A DNA stretch of 59,640 bases from Pseudomonas defluvii. GTDB taxonomy: Bacteria > Pseudomonadota > Gammaproteobacteria > Pseudomonadales > Pseudomonadaceae. The stretch covers positions 1-59,640 of the forward strand of contig NZ_MBPN01000022.1 of the NCBI RefSeq assembly GCF_001695625.1, read 5' to 3'. The notes below the pieces were generated by a model. The model worked only from the letters and a program-made list of their open reading frames with translations. It did not search any database and was not told the DNA's origin. Positions 17,980 to 27,021 of the stretch are shown one piece after another. Each line of letters begins with the position of its first letter. Position 1 is the first letter of the stretch. The position numbers and the translations under genes were made by a program.

Positions 17980-18157
17980 GCCCAGTCGGTACTGGCAGAA
18001 AATGCCAACTGAATTGGCGGCCACAGTCAAGCGCAGCCCTCCCGCAAAACTTCTAATACCTCTACGTAGCGCAAGCCCTGCTATTGCGTGACCCGCGTGG
18101 GCGGTCTGCCCTGTGGATTCATAAAAACAATAAATGTGTCGTTGGAGTCAGAAACAC

Positions 18158-20269
18158 ATGAAAACCCTCTTTCTGCTGGCGGGTCTCCCATTGCTGCTTT
18201 CCTCCCTGCATGCCTCGGCTGTGGAAAGCACGCACCCTGCCCAGGTCGATACGAAACGCCTTGTTAACGCCAATCTCGAACCCGGCAACTGGATGAGCCA
18301 CGGTCGTACCTATGATGAACAGCGCTACAGTCCGCTCAGTGGTGTCAATGACAAGAACGTCAGCCAGCTCGGCGTGGCCTGGACCACTCGCCTGGATATC
18401 GACAGCGGTACTGAAGCGACGCCCTTGGTGGTTGACGGGGTGATGTATACCACCGGTGCCTTCAGCATCGTCTATGCGATGAATGCGGCCACCGGTGAGC
18501 TTCTGTGGAAGTACGATCCGAAAGTGCCGCCAGCCAACCTCAGCCAAGGCTGCTGCGGCCCGGTCAACCGTGGTGTCGCGGTGTGGAACGGTAAAGTCTA
18601 CGTCGGCAGCTTCGACGGCCGTCTGATCGCCCTCGACGCGGCTACGGGTCAGGAAGTCTGGTCGGTGGACACCATTCTCGATCGCTCCAAGAGCTACTCC
18701 ATCACCGGCGCCCCGCGCATCGTCAAAGGCAAGGTGTTGATTGGCAACGGCGGTGCCGAGTTTGGCGTGCGGGGATATGTCACCGCCTACGACGCCGAGA
18801 CTGGCAAGGAAGCCTGGCGCTTCTACACCGTACCGGGCGATCCGAAGCTGCCGCCGGAAAACCCGGCGATGGCCATGGCCCTCAAAACCTGGACCGGCGA
18901 CAGTTGGGTAAAGTGGGGCGGCGGCGGCACGGCTTGGGACTCCATGGCCTATGACCCGGAGCTGGACCTTCTGTACATTGGCACCGGCAACGGCTCGCCG
19001 TGGAACTACCAGTTCCGCAGCGAGGGCAAGGGCGACAACCTGTTCGTCTCGTCGATCCTGGCCCTGCGCCCGGACACCGGCGAGTACGTCTGGCACTACC
19101 AGGTCACGCCGCAGGACCGTTGGGACTACACCGCAACTCAGCACATGATTCTCGCCGACATCAAGGTTGACGGCCAAGTGCGTAAGGTGTTGATGCAGGC
19201 GCCGAAGAACGGCTTCTTCTATGTGCTAGACCGCACCAACGGCAAGCTGATCTCGGCGAAGAACTACGTGCCGGTGAACTGGGCCAGTGAGATTGACCTG
19301 AAGACGGGGCGTCCGGTGCTGACTGGCGCCGCGGACTACTCCAAGGAGCCGAAAGTCGTACAGCCGAGCTTCCTCGGTGGACACAACTGGCACCCAATGT
19401 CCTACAACCCCAACACCGGTTACGTGTACATTCCGGCCCAGCACACCCTGGCCGAGCTGAAGTCGGCCAAGGAGCCGGTGTTCTTCCCGAACAAGTCGGT
19501 GGTGAACTTCGGTCTGGACGTGCCCGACCTGCCGGAAGACCCGAAGATCCTCAACCAGATCCGCGACGCCTGGACCGGCGAGTTGATCGCTTGGGACCCG
19601 GTCAAGCAGGCGCCGGCCTGGAAGCAGGCGTACATCAGTGCAGGCAATGGCGGCACCCTGAGCACCGGCGGCAACCTGGTGTTCCAGGGCACCGCCGATG
19701 GAAGGGTTGTGGCTTACAGCGCCGACAAGGGCGAGAAACTCTGGGAGCACCGTGCCAACTCCGGCGTGATGGCCGGACCCATTACCTACACCGTTGGCAA
19801 CGACCAGTACGTGGCGTTCTCCGTGGGCTGGGGCGGTATTCTGCCGTTGCTGACCGGGCCGCTGACTAACAAGGGCAAGGTGCAGCCAGAGTCGCGGATC
19901 ATCGCCTTCAAGCTGGGCGCCAAGGGTGAACTGCCGCCGCCGCGTCAGGCACCTGTGTTCCCCAACGTCGACCTTGAACTGACTGCCACGCCGGAGCAGT
20001 TGGTTCAGGCCCGCGGTATGTTCAACGGCCTGTGCGCCGGCTGCCATGGCCTCAACGCCATCAGCGGTGGTGTGGTCCCGGACCTGCGCTACCTGACCAA
20101 GGACAAACATGCGGCCTTCCCGGCGTTCGTCAGCGGCGCGCTGATCTATCGCGGCATGCCGAACTTCTCCGACATCCTCAAGCGCGAGGACATGGAGCTG
20201 ATCCGTCAGTACCTGATCAAGCGCACCCATGACCTCCAGGCCGACCTGAAGGCCACTGCCGCGCACTAA
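18158..20269 (+). CDS. Quinohemoprotein (PQQ + cytochrome c) alcohol dehydrogenase
   Basis: This periplasmic type II enzyme oxidises alcohols to aldehydes with PQQ and passes electrons to a fused cytochrome c. With the ATG at 18158 it has 703 residues and a signal peptide ending HASA. The eight-bladed PQQ propeller shows the adjacent disulphide C132-C133 (QGCCGP), tryptophan-docking blades and the catalytic Asp at about 323 (WDYTA). The residue two positions after this Asp is Thr, not Asp, which argues for calcium and against a lanthanide. A C-terminal cytochrome c domain carries CAGCH near residue 626. It resembles QbdA-type enzymes of P. putida. The substrate is unknown; no pqq biosynthesis genes are here. 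Confidence 0.94.
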   Translation: MKTLFLLAGLPLLLSSLHASAVESTHPAQVDTKRLVNANLEPGNWMSHGRTYDEQRYSPLSGVNDKNVSQLGVAWTTRLDIDSGTEATPLVVDGVMYTTGAFSIVYAMNAATGELLWKYDPKVPPANLSQGCCGPVNRGVAVWNGKVYVGSFDGRLIALDAATGQEVWSVDTILDRSKSYSITGAPRIVKGKVLIGNGGAEFGVRGYVTAYDAETGKEAWRFYTVPGDPKLPPENPAMAMALKTWTGDSWVKWGGGGTAWDSMAYDPELDLLYIGTGNGSPWNYQFRSEGKGDNLFVSSILALRPDTGEYVWHYQVTPQDRWDYTATQHMILADIKVDGQVRKVLMQAPKNGFFYVLDRTNGKLISAKNYVPVNWASEIDLKTGRPVLTGAADYSKEPKVVQPSFLGGHNWHPMSYNPNTGYVYIPAQHTLAELKSAKEPVFFPNKSVVNFGLDVPDLPEDPKILNQIRDAWTGELIAWDPVKQAPAWKQAYISAGNGGTLSTGGNLVFQGTADGRVVAYSADKGEKLWEHRANSGVMAGPITYTVGNDQYVAFSVGWGGILPLLTGPLTNKGKVQPESRIIAFKLGAKGELPPPRQAPVFPNVDLELTATPEQLVQARGMFNGLCAGCHGLNAISGGVVPDLRYLTKDKHAAFPAFVSGALIYRGMPNFSDILKREDMELIRQYLIKRTHDLQADLKATAAH

Positions 20270-20363
20270 GTCTCACCGCCAACCCAACCAAAGCCTTGGT
20301 GGCCCCTGAAAAGGGGCTGCCCGGGGCGCTTCACGCCAACAAAAACAACAACGAGAGTTCACC

Positions 20364-21224
20364 ATGAAGATCATCAGTCCCTCGACCCTGGCGACCGGCC
20401 TGGCTGTGTTTGGTATTTCCCTGTCCGCGCTGGCCGACGTAAAGCCCGATCCGGGTGACTATACGGCGCTGCCCAAGGGCACCGACGTGGTCGTGCTTTA
20501 CCAGCAGAACCCGCGCGGCGACAAGGTCTACTCCGGCGGCAAGAAGGTCGCCGACGACCTCGACCTGGACATGACCGTCGGCGTTCTGCGTCTGATCCAC
20601 TTCACCGACTTTTTCGGCACCGGGTATACCTGGGACCCACAGATCGTTATCCCCTTCGGCCAGCAGGACATCGGCGCTAGCCATAGCAAGACGTCAGGGC
20701 TGGGCGACATCACCTTCGGCGGCACCTTGTGGACCATCGGCGATCTGGAACACAACGAGCACCTTGGCTGGTCGGTGTTCTTCACGGCACCTACCGGCAG
20801 TGACAAGAACGAAGGTTTTGCCCTCAGCAACAACCGCTGGGCCGTGGACTTCCAGGTGGGCTACATCAAGGGCCTGACTGACAAAATCAGTTGGGATGTG
20901 ATCGCCGAAGCTGAGTTCTATGACGATCAGCGCTCTACCGACGCGAAAAAGGACACGCTGCTGCAGCTGCACAATCACCTGCGCTACAACTTCACGCCTG
21001 ACACCTATGCCGCCATCAGCTACAGGCACAACTGGGGCGCACGGGAAACCCTCGACGGCGAGACCCTGGCCACCAGCCACAACAATGGCACTGTCGGTTT
21101 CACCATGGCGACCATGGTCAACAAGCAATTGCAGTTGATGGGGCAGGTGATGCACGACACCTCGGTGCGTGAGGGGGTGAAGATCGATAATTCGCTGCAG
21201 TTTCGGTTGGCGTATTTCTATTGA
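20364..21224 (+). CDS. MetA-pathway-of-phenol-degradation type outer-membrane protein
   Basis: This 286-residue secreted protein has a signal peptide (about 1-24, ending SALA) and alternating amphipathic beta-strands, ending in the aromatic FRLAYFY typical of outer-membrane barrels. Motifs such as GVLRLIHFTDFFG, GLGDITFGGTLW and FTAPTGSDKN are of the family named after the MetA pathway of phenol degradation. Members often sit beside catabolic genes and are thought to help hydrophobic substrates cross the outer membrane. It lies 94 bp after the alcohol dehydrogenase gene, so a substrate-entry role for that enzyme is reasonable. Confidence 0.85.
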   Translation: MKIISPSTLATGLAVFGISLSALADVKPDPGDYTALPKGTDVVVLYQQNPRGDKVYSGGKKVADDLDLDMTVGVLRLIHFTDFFGTGYTWDPQIVIPFGQQDIGASHSKTSGLGDITFGGTLWTIGDLEHNEHLGWSVFFTAPTGSDKNEGFALSNNRWAVDFQVGYIKGLTDKISWDVIAEAEFYDDQRSTDAKKDTLLQLHNHLRYNFTPDTYAAISYRHNWGARETLDGETLATSHNNGTVGFTMATMVNKQLQLMGQVMHDTSVREGVKIDNSLQFRLAYFY

Positions 21225-21428
21225 TCCGACTCGCTGGGGTAACGGGCCGCACGGCGGCCCCAACTTCCTGCCTTCGAGTGACCAACCTTCGTACCCTGCG
21301 CTTCTAAGTCCTGCTTAATAGCCATGTGCCTGTGAGCTTGCGCATGGTCTGCCTTAAACAGCGTCCAACCCAAGAGAGGGCGCCCCGGTACGTTGGAAAA
21401 TGTCCAGCGCTGCCAAGTGGAACAACCC

Positions 21429-23450
21429 ATGAAAAATAACCAGCGGCACCGTGCCGCACATCGCCGTAATGCATTCGGCGCACTTTTACTGACCACCACC
21501 GGCGCTCTGGCGGACTCATCCGTCGAAGTCGAACCGGTAGTCGTCACGGCTACCCGCACCGGTGACCAGTGGGCGCAGACCGCGCTGTCGGCCAGCGTCG
21601 TAGATGCCGCTGACAGCCGTGGCGAGCAGGCGTTGACTCTCGGCAATATGCTTTCCAGCGTGCCCGGTGTCGTCGTGCAGAGCCGCTACAACGCCGCCCA
21701 GGGCCTGCGGCCGGAGATCCGCGGTTTCGGCTCGCGCTCCAGTTTCGGCGTGCGCGGCATCCGCGTGCTGGTGGACGGCGTTCCCCTGACCATGCCCGAC
21801 GGCCAGACTGAACTCGACGGCGTCGATATCGGCCTGGTGGAGCGTATGGAAGTCATCCGCGGCCCGGCCGCGGTGCTCTATGGCAACGGCGCCGGTGGCG
21901 TACTGGCGATCAACACCCGCGAGCCGGGCGACCATCCGAGCGTATCCGGCAACTTCGGTTTTGGCAGCTCCGGCTATCGCTGGCGGAGCGTCGAAGCCAG
22001 CGGCACCGAAGGCAACTTCGGCACCTTGGTGGCGGTCAGCTCGACCCAGGTGGATGGCTATCGTGATCACGCTACCAGCGAAGCCAACAATCTCACTGGC
22101 AAACTGCGCTGGTGGGGTGAGACCGGCCGTTTGGCGCTGAGCTTGCACGCCCTCGACAATCGATCCGAAGACCCCGGTGGTCTGACGCTCGATCAGGTTC
22201 GTACTGATCGTCATCAGGCGCGTCCGCAAAGCCTGAGCTTCGACGCTGACGAGCGCATCACCCAGCAGCGTCTGTCACTGGTTTGGGACGGCCAGTCGGT
22301 GGGCGAGGATACGTATCAGGTACGCAGCTACGTTGGTCAGCGCGACTTCACCAACCATCTACCGTTGGCGGCCAACGGGCAGACGAGCTACGAGCGACTG
22401 TTCGATGGTGTCGGCGCGCACTACAGCCATGTCGCAGATTGGTTCGGCCTGAGCCATACGCTGACGTTCGGAGCAGACCTGGAATCCCTGCGCGACGACC
22501 GTGATCGCAACAACAACCTCATCGGAGGCGAAAAAGGTGCCCTGACCCAACGTCAGCGTGAAGAGGCCCAGAGCCTTGGACTGTTCATTGAAAACCAGAC
22601 TGCGCTAGGCGAAAACTGGATGCTCAGCCTCGGCCTGCGCCATGACGAAGTGCGTCTGAGCATCGACGATCACTTCCTCAGTGATGGCCGCGATGACTCC
22701 GGTGATCGGGTCTTGCGCGACCTTAACTACAGCGCAGGCCTAAGCTATCGCCTGGACGAGCACCACACCCTTTACACGCGCGTTGCGACCTCCTTCGAAA
22801 CCCCGACGGTCAGCGAACTGGCGAACCCCACGGGAGGCGGTTTCAACAGTAGCCTGGAGCCGGCCCACGCCCTCAACCAGGAAATCGGCCTGAAGGGCGA
22901 AACCGCCCACTGGCGTTACGAAGCGGTGGTCTACCGCATCGACACACGCGATGAGCTGGTGCCTTATGTCGATGGCCGTACCTTCTACCGCAATGCCGGC
23001 TCCACCCGCCGCGACGGCCTGGAACTGAGCGCGCGCTGGCAGCCCGACGAGCACTGGCAACTGACCACCGCCTACAGCCTCAATGATTACAGCTACCGCA
23101 GTTTCGAGAATTACGATGGCAAGCGCCTGCCGGGCATCCCCGTGACGAGCCTGTTTGGTGAGCTGAGCTATAGCTGGGACAACTGGTATGCACGCATCAA
23201 CACCTCGGTCTATGACCGCCAGTACGCGGACAGCGCCAACACCGCACGGGTGGGTGGCTATGCGGTGGTTAACCTGCGTGCCGGTATGTCACTCAAGGGC
23301 AAGGCGAAAAATCTGGAGCCTTATGTGGGGCTGGATAACCTCACGGACCGGCGTTACTACGACAACTTGCGGATCAATGACAATGCTGGTCGTTACTACG
23401 AACCTGCTCCAGGGCGGACGTTCTATGCAGGGCTGAAGGTACAGTTCTGA
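21429..23450 (+). CDS. TonB-dependent receptor, YncD/PqqU-like (candidate PQQ importer)
   Basis: The protein has 673 residues from the ATG at 21429, with a signal peptide ending TGALA, TonB box EPVVVTATR, plug domain and 22-strand barrel ending in Phe. A TTG further upstream lies in the same frame but would place extra residues ahead of the signal. Several stretches recall E. coli YncD, shown to import PQQ: RGFGSRSSFGVRGIR, DGVPLTMPDGQ, GYRDHA, DDPGGLT-like EDPGGLT, DDSGD, FETPTVSEL and RYYEPAPGR. Location next to a PQQ enzyme supports the same ligand. A different ligand (siderophore) cannot be excluded. The gap to the preceding gene is 204 bp, with no clear terminator. Confidence 0.88.
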   Translation: MKNNQRHRAAHRRNAFGALLLTTTGALADSSVEVEPVVVTATRTGDQWAQTALSASVVDAADSRGEQALTLGNMLSSVPGVVVQSRYNAAQGLRPEIRGFGSRSSFGVRGIRVLVDGVPLTMPDGQTELDGVDIGLVERMEVIRGPAAVLYGNGAGGVLAINTREPGDHPSVSGNFGFGSSGYRWRSVEASGTEGNFGTLVAVSSTQVDGYRDHATSEANNLTGKLRWWGETGRLALSLHALDNRSEDPGGLTLDQVRTDRHQARPQSLSFDADERITQQRLSLVWDGQSVGEDTYQVRSYVGQRDFTNHLPLAANGQTSYERLFDGVGAHYSHVADWFGLSHTLTFGADLESLRDDRDRNNNLIGGEKGALTQRQREEAQSLGLFIENQTALGENWMLSLGLRHDEVRLSIDDHFLSDGRDDSGDRVLRDLNYSAGLSYRLDEHHTLYTRVATSFETPTVSELANPTGGGFNSSLEPAHALNQEIGLKGETAHWRYEAVVYRIDTRDELVPYVDGRTFYRNAGSTRRDGLELSARWQPDEHWQLTTAYSLNDYSYRSFENYDGKRLPGIPVTSLFGELSYSWDNWYARINTSVYDRQYADSANTARVGGYAVVNLRAGMSLKGKAKNLEPYVGLDNLTDRRYYDNLRINDNAGRYYEPAPGRTFYAGLKVQF

Positions 23451-23473
23451 GTGGGGAGGGCAGTGCTCAGCTT

Positions 23474-23495
23474 GCGGTACACGAACGCGTACCGC
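23474..23495. terminator. Possible bidirectional hairpin between converging genes
   Basis: GCGGTAC and GTACCGC form seven-base arms with an eight-base loop, midway between the TonB-receptor stop and the Fic-protein stop. No T-run follows, so termination is only suggested. Confidence 0.35.
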
Positions 23496-23512
23496 TGATT
23501 TAGAAACCGATC

Positions 23513-25063
23513 TCAAAGACTGTCCGGGTCCTTAACCGAGTCCGGTTCTTCGAATGCTGAGCGCACGGCTTCCACAACACGTTCTGCCCGGTGAGCGTCG
23601 TCCAGTTGCGGATACGCTTTTTTCAGCTTGCCAGATACCTGCCAGCCGTTCTCCTTGAGAGAACGAATGATCCGGCTCGCATCCTGATCCGGCATTTCCA
23701 GCACCTCTTTGAGCCGTTCCTGAGCACGCTGGAAAATAACCAGCACACGGGCCTCGTCTGCCATTTCGGTACGGACCGTATGCGCAACGACCTTAGCCGT
23801 GTAAAGAACGTGTTCGGTCAAATCTGGATGGCGCCATGCGAATTGCGCGTCGTTGTAGTCATCGAAGACAAGGTTGCTTTGTGTGCCATCTTTGTAGACG
23901 ACGAGTTCGCCAAATCGATAGGATGCTGCGTATCGTTGCATGAGTGGCCGCGAAAACACCTCCAGCGTACGGTCGTAGCGTGCCCGGAAATCGATCGAGC
24001 TCGTGATGGTGGCCGACACTGGCAAAATCACGCCATCTGGCACCACTTTATCGCGGATCAGTGTGTCATTGATCAGGAAGCGATGGATCCGGCCATTGCC
24101 GTCCCGCATGGGGTGGATGTATACAAAAGCGAAAGCGATAGCCGCTGCTCGAGCCAGCGGCTCGGCGCCCCGCGTTGCCAGTTCGAATGCTTTCAGGCCT
24201 TCGAGCAGTTGCGGCAGCACCTCAAATTGCGGCGCAATGTAGTGCACGATGTCCTCGCGCATGGTCGCTTGCCCGACGAAGACCGGCGAGTGCCGAAGGC
24301 CAAGTCCGAGGGCGTCATGCCCCAAAATACCGGCTTGCAACCTGTGCAGGCTGTCGTTGCTCAGCGGATCCTCGATATGGCCACAGTACTTGGCGATCAC
24401 GTGGGCAAACCGCTGGATCCTGTCGGCCTTGTCTGCCTCTTTCTCGATCAGAAAACTCGCACGCGACTCCTTGAATGTCAGCCAACTGGCTGTGCGCATG
24501 AGGATGTCTGCGCCAAAGGTCTGGTTCAGCTCGCGCAGTGCCGCATCCAGGTCAAATTGCAGTGCTTCCTGTACGGATTCGGTACGGCGGACCAGGGGGC
24601 AGAACTCCGGCACGCCGGGCAGATTATCGTTGATGCGCCAGCGCCGTATCCGCAGTGGCTCAACGCGGGTCAGGTACTGCAGTGGCGAAATGGCATCGAC
24701 ATAGCCACCATTTTTGATATCTGGTACATCCAGCCGTTGTCCGGTCAGCCACTCGTACAGGAATCCGGTGCGGCGGGCATATTGGCCAAAGGGCGCTTGT
24801 CGGCACCAGGCTTCGATGGGCTCTGGGCCAACAGCCGCAAACAACCGGGCGAAAAACTCGAGGTGAATTTCTTCATACTTGAGCCCAAACTCGAAATGCC
24901 CCGCGAAGTCGTCCGTCGGCTGGTAGCTGGCCGGATACTTGCCCTCGATATGTCCGTTGCTCTCGCGACTCATCCGTCTTGTACCGATCACCGATTCGAC
25001 GCGTAGGGGTTGTGCAAGTGCGATACCGTAGTGATCGGCGAGTGCCTTGAAACCTACTTGCAT
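23513..25063 (-). CDS. Fic-domain protein (predicted AMP-transferase, class II type)
   Basis: The 516-residue protein carries a full Fic motif, H317-P-M-R-D-G-N-G-R-I-H-R, so it should transfer a nucleotide (commonly AMP) from NTP to a protein hydroxyl. An N-terminal inhibitory helix can be recognised at S203-F-L-I-E207-K, where the family rule is [S/T]xxxE[G/N]. Glu207, which blocks the ATP gamma-phosphate, is kept, but the last position is Lys. The N-terminal 190 residues are of an unnamed type often found with Fic domains. AGGGGA seven bases before the ATG supports the start. It has no antitoxin-like partner next to it. Targets are unknown. Confidence 0.88.
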   Translation of the reverse strand: MQVGFKALADHYGIALAQPLRVESVIGTRRMSRESNGHIEGKYPASYQPTDDFAGHFEFGLKYEEIHLEFFARLFAAVGPEPIEAWCRQAPFGQYARRTGFLYEWLTGQRLDVPDIKNGGYVDAISPLQYLTRVEPLRIRRWRINDNLPGVPEFCPLVRRTESVQEALQFDLDAALRELNQTFGADILMRTASWLTFKESRASFLIEKEADKADRIQRFAHVIAKYCGHIEDPLSNDSLHRLQAGILGHDALGLGLRHSPVFVGQATMREDIVHYIAPQFEVLPQLLEGLKAFELATRGAEPLARAAAIAFAFVYIHPMRDGNGRIHRFLINDTLIRDKVVPDGVILPVSATITSSIDFRARYDRTLEVFSRPLMQRYAASYRFGELVVYKDGTQSNLVFDDYNDAQFAWRHPDLTEHVLYTAKVVAHTVRTEMADEARVLVIFQRAQERLKEVLEMPDQDASRIIRSLKENGWQVSGKLKKAYPQLDDAHRAERVVEAVRSAFEEPDSVKDPDSL

Positions 25064-25359
25064 TGTCGAATCCCCTAATGAGAGCTTAAAAATGATAGCC
25101 AGAAGGAAATGGTAGGTGAAAACAGTAATTTGGTGGGCGCGAAAACGCTAACGATCACTTAGATTTGATAACGAATCTACTAGTTTTGCTGAAAACGATA
25201 ACACGCTAGAGGCCCATTACAACCAGGCGTAAAGTCGGCGCTACGGATCTTTGATCCATGGCGGCAAGCCGGCCTCCTCGACGCTGGACGAGTCCTGGCA
25301 GGACACTGCCCACTGATGCTCGATCAGGGTGATAGCCGGCAGACATCGAATTTTCTTGC
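25064..25359. repeat. Non-coding AT-rich gap with direct repeats around a palindrome
   Basis: Upstream of the Fic gene, two near-identical direct repeats (GAAAACGCTAAC at 25141 and GAAAACGATAAC at 25191, 50 bp apart) flank a palindrome TAGATT-N8-AATCTA (25160-25179). The 25090-25200 stretch is clearly AT-richer than its surroundings. It could be the Fic promoter/operator or a scar of insertion. The rest of the gap, to the LLM stop at 25360, shows nothing recognisable. Confidence 0.4.
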
Positions 25360-26445
25360 TCAGACCTCGAGCGGTGCGCGTTGCGCCAGCCGACCGGCGT
25401 GGGTCGGCGCCGGGGCCGCGCCGGGATGGCGTGCCTTGGCGGTTTCACGGCGCAGAATTGGGAGGACCTCGCTACCGAACAGCTCCAGCATTTCCAGCAC
25501 TTCAGGCAGTGGGATACCGGCATGGTCGAAGAGGAACAGCTGGCGCTGGTAATCGCCGAACTGCTCGCGGAAGGTCAGGGTCTTGTCGATGATTTCCTGA
25601 GGGCTGCCGACTGACAAAGGGGTATCGCGCATGAACTCTTCCAGCGAAGGGCCATAGCCGTACACCGGCGCGTTGTCGAAGAACGGGCGGAAACGCTCGC
25701 GGGCGACTTGCGACTGGCGGTTGACGTAGATGTGCCCGCCAAGTCCGACGATGGCCTCCTGAGGAGTGCCATGGCCGTAGTAGGCGTAGCGAGAGCGATA
25801 GAAGGTGACCAGGCGCTGGAAGTGACCCTTGGGCCAGAGGATATGGCTGGCAAAGAAACCGTCCCCGTAGCGCGCCGCCTGTTCGGCGATCTCTGGGGTG
25901 CGGATCGAACCATGCCAGACGAACGGTGACAGGCCGTCCAGTGGACGCGGAATCGAGGTAAAACCACGCAGTGGCGTGCGGAAGCGCCCCTCCCAGTCGA
26001 TGTTCTCCTCCCGCCAGAGCTGGTGCAACAGGTCGTAGTTGTCCAGTGCCAGGGGCAGCCCCTGCATGATGTCCTTGCCGAACCAGGGGTAGACCGGCGC
26101 GGTGTTGCCGCGCCCGAGCATCAGGTCCATGCGCCCACCCGACAGGTGCTGCAGCACGGCATATTCCTCGGCCAGGCGTACCGGGTCGTTGGTGGTGATC
26201 AGCGTGGTCGAGGTGGAAAGAATCAGGCGGGAGGTCTGTGCGGCAATGAATGCCAGCAGCGTCGTGGGCGACGAGGTCACGAACGGTGGGTTGTGGTGTT
26301 CGCCAGTTGCGAACACGTCCAGGCCAATTTCCTCGGCTTTGAGGGCGATGCGCACCATGGCCTGCAGTCGCTCGGCTTCGCTCGGGCTACGTCCAGTGGT
26401 CGGGTCGCGGGTCACGTCGCCGACGCTATAGATTCCGAATTGCAT
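25360..26445 (-). CDS. LLM-class (luciferase-like) flavin-dependent oxidoreductase
   Basis: The 361-residue protein is a bacterial-luciferase-fold TIM barrel using reduced FMN. Hallmarks include VFATGEHHNPPF near residue 45, ILSTSTTLITTNDPVRLAEEYAVL, the GGRMDLMLGRGN loop and a C-terminal HAGIPLPEVLEMLELFG segment, which is like that of the CE1758 subgroup. GGAGG six bases before the ATG fixes the start. It has no reductase of its own and could share the flavin reductase at 35292. Its promoter carries the GTAC operator of this cluster. The last 25 residues are a low-complexity Ala/Pro/Arg tail. Confidence 0.92.
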   Translation of the reverse strand: MQFGIYSVGDVTRDPTTGRSPSEAERLQAMVRIALKAEEIGLDVFATGEHHNPPFVTSSPTTLLAFIAAQTSRLILSTSTTLITTNDPVRLAEEYAVLQHLSGGRMDLMLGRGNTAPVYPWFGKDIMQGLPLALDNYDLLHQLWREENIDWEGRFRTPLRGFTSIPRPLDGLSPFVWHGSIRTPEIAEQAARYGDGFFASHILWPKGHFQRLVTFYRSRYAYYGHGTPQEAIVGLGGHIYVNRQSQVARERFRPFFDNAPVYGYGPSLEEFMRDTPLSVGSPQEIIDKTLTFREQFGDYQRQLFLFDHAGIPLPEVLEMLELFGSEVLPILRRETAKARHPGAAPAPTHAGRLAQRAPLEV

Positions 26446-26473
26446 CCTTGCCTCCAGTAGTCGAGATTTTTTT

Positions 26474-26501
26474 CGATTGTACGCATGTACGCGAACTGTT
26501 C
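26474..26501 (-). promoter_or_regulatory. Cluster operator, copy in the LLM promoter
   Basis: On the minus strand this site reads GTTC-N10-GTAC followed by AATC. It aligns base for base with the copy at 26922-26962 over ACAGT-C and ATGCGTACA. It lies about 30-56 bp upstream of the LLM start, as expected for a repressor site overlapping the promoter. The tautomerase gene on the other strand begins 85 bp away and may be controlled from it too. Confidence 0.6.
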
Positions 26502-26585
26502 AACTCCTTTTCCCCGGCGTATTATCGTTCTGTCGCCGGCGCTTTGGCCGCGACGTCCATGGATAAGCAGACAAGGAGACCCTTC

Positions 26586-26771
26586 ATGCCAGAAGTCATC
26601 GTCTATGCAACCGCCGGCCGTTCCGAGCAGCAGAAGAAGAAATTGCTGCGTTCGGTCACAGAGGCCGTTGCCAGCAGCTTCGAAATTGCCCGCGAGCACG
26701 TGGTGGTGCAGATCGTCGAGGCGCAGCCTGGCGACAAGGCCAAGGGCGGGATCCCTTTCGACGAGCGTTGA
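26586..26771 (+). CDS. 4-oxalocrotonate tautomerase family protein
   Basis: A 61-residue enzyme in which Pro1, after removal of Met, is the catalytic base: MPEVIVYATAGRSEQQKK. Its length matches the 4-OT type that assembles as hexamers. A second conserved basic position is not obvious (expected Arg11 is near GRS, Arg12). AGGAG seven bases ahead of ATG supports this start; an open frame upstream is accidental. It could isomerise an enol or dienol intermediate produced by the neighbouring monooxygenases. The following 250 bp to the next gene have no convincing coding sequence. Confidence 0.88.
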   Translation: MPEVIVYATAGRSEQQKKKLLRSVTEAVASSFEIAREHVVVQIVEAQPGDKAKGGIPFDER

Positions 26772-26921
26772 TGCCCACCTGGGGGACGGTGTGCGGCACC
26801 GTGTCTTTCTATGCATTGCCTTACAGATATCTGGGCAGTGCCCTGTGCGAGCTGATGTTTAACGGTGTTTTCAACCCGTTTTCAGTGAATGGCGTTTACA
26901 TGCGGCCTTTTACAGAAAGAC

Positions 26922-26962
26922 TGTACGAAGGGCTTGCAACAGTACGACTGTATGCGTACATT
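26922..26962 (+). promoter_or_regulatory. Cluster operator, copy upstream of the monooxygenase
   Basis: Three GTAC half-sites in register, GTAC-N15-GTAC-N10-GTAC (GTAC at 26923-26926, 26942-26945 and 26956-26959), end 60 bp before the ATG at 27022. Spacing and flanking bases agree with the copy at 36933-36974 (both contain CAGTAC and GTACATT). This is the best evidence that the two operons share a regulator. Confidence 0.68.
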
Positions 26963-27021
26963 GGCCTCGTTCGATGTCGACACGGACCCCAGGATTTATC
27001 CCACCCAGCAAGGAGCTGAAC

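Noticed and set aside
21242..21262. Possible terminator GGGCCGC-ACG-GCGGCCC after the MetA-type gene
   Set aside because: The hairpin is short and no T-run follows; the TonB receptor could still be co-transcribed.
26772..27021. An open frame of 83 residues between the tautomerase and the monooxygenase
   Set aside because: It overlaps the operator repeats, has no ribosome binding site and no protein-like pattern; I treat the region as promoter DNA.
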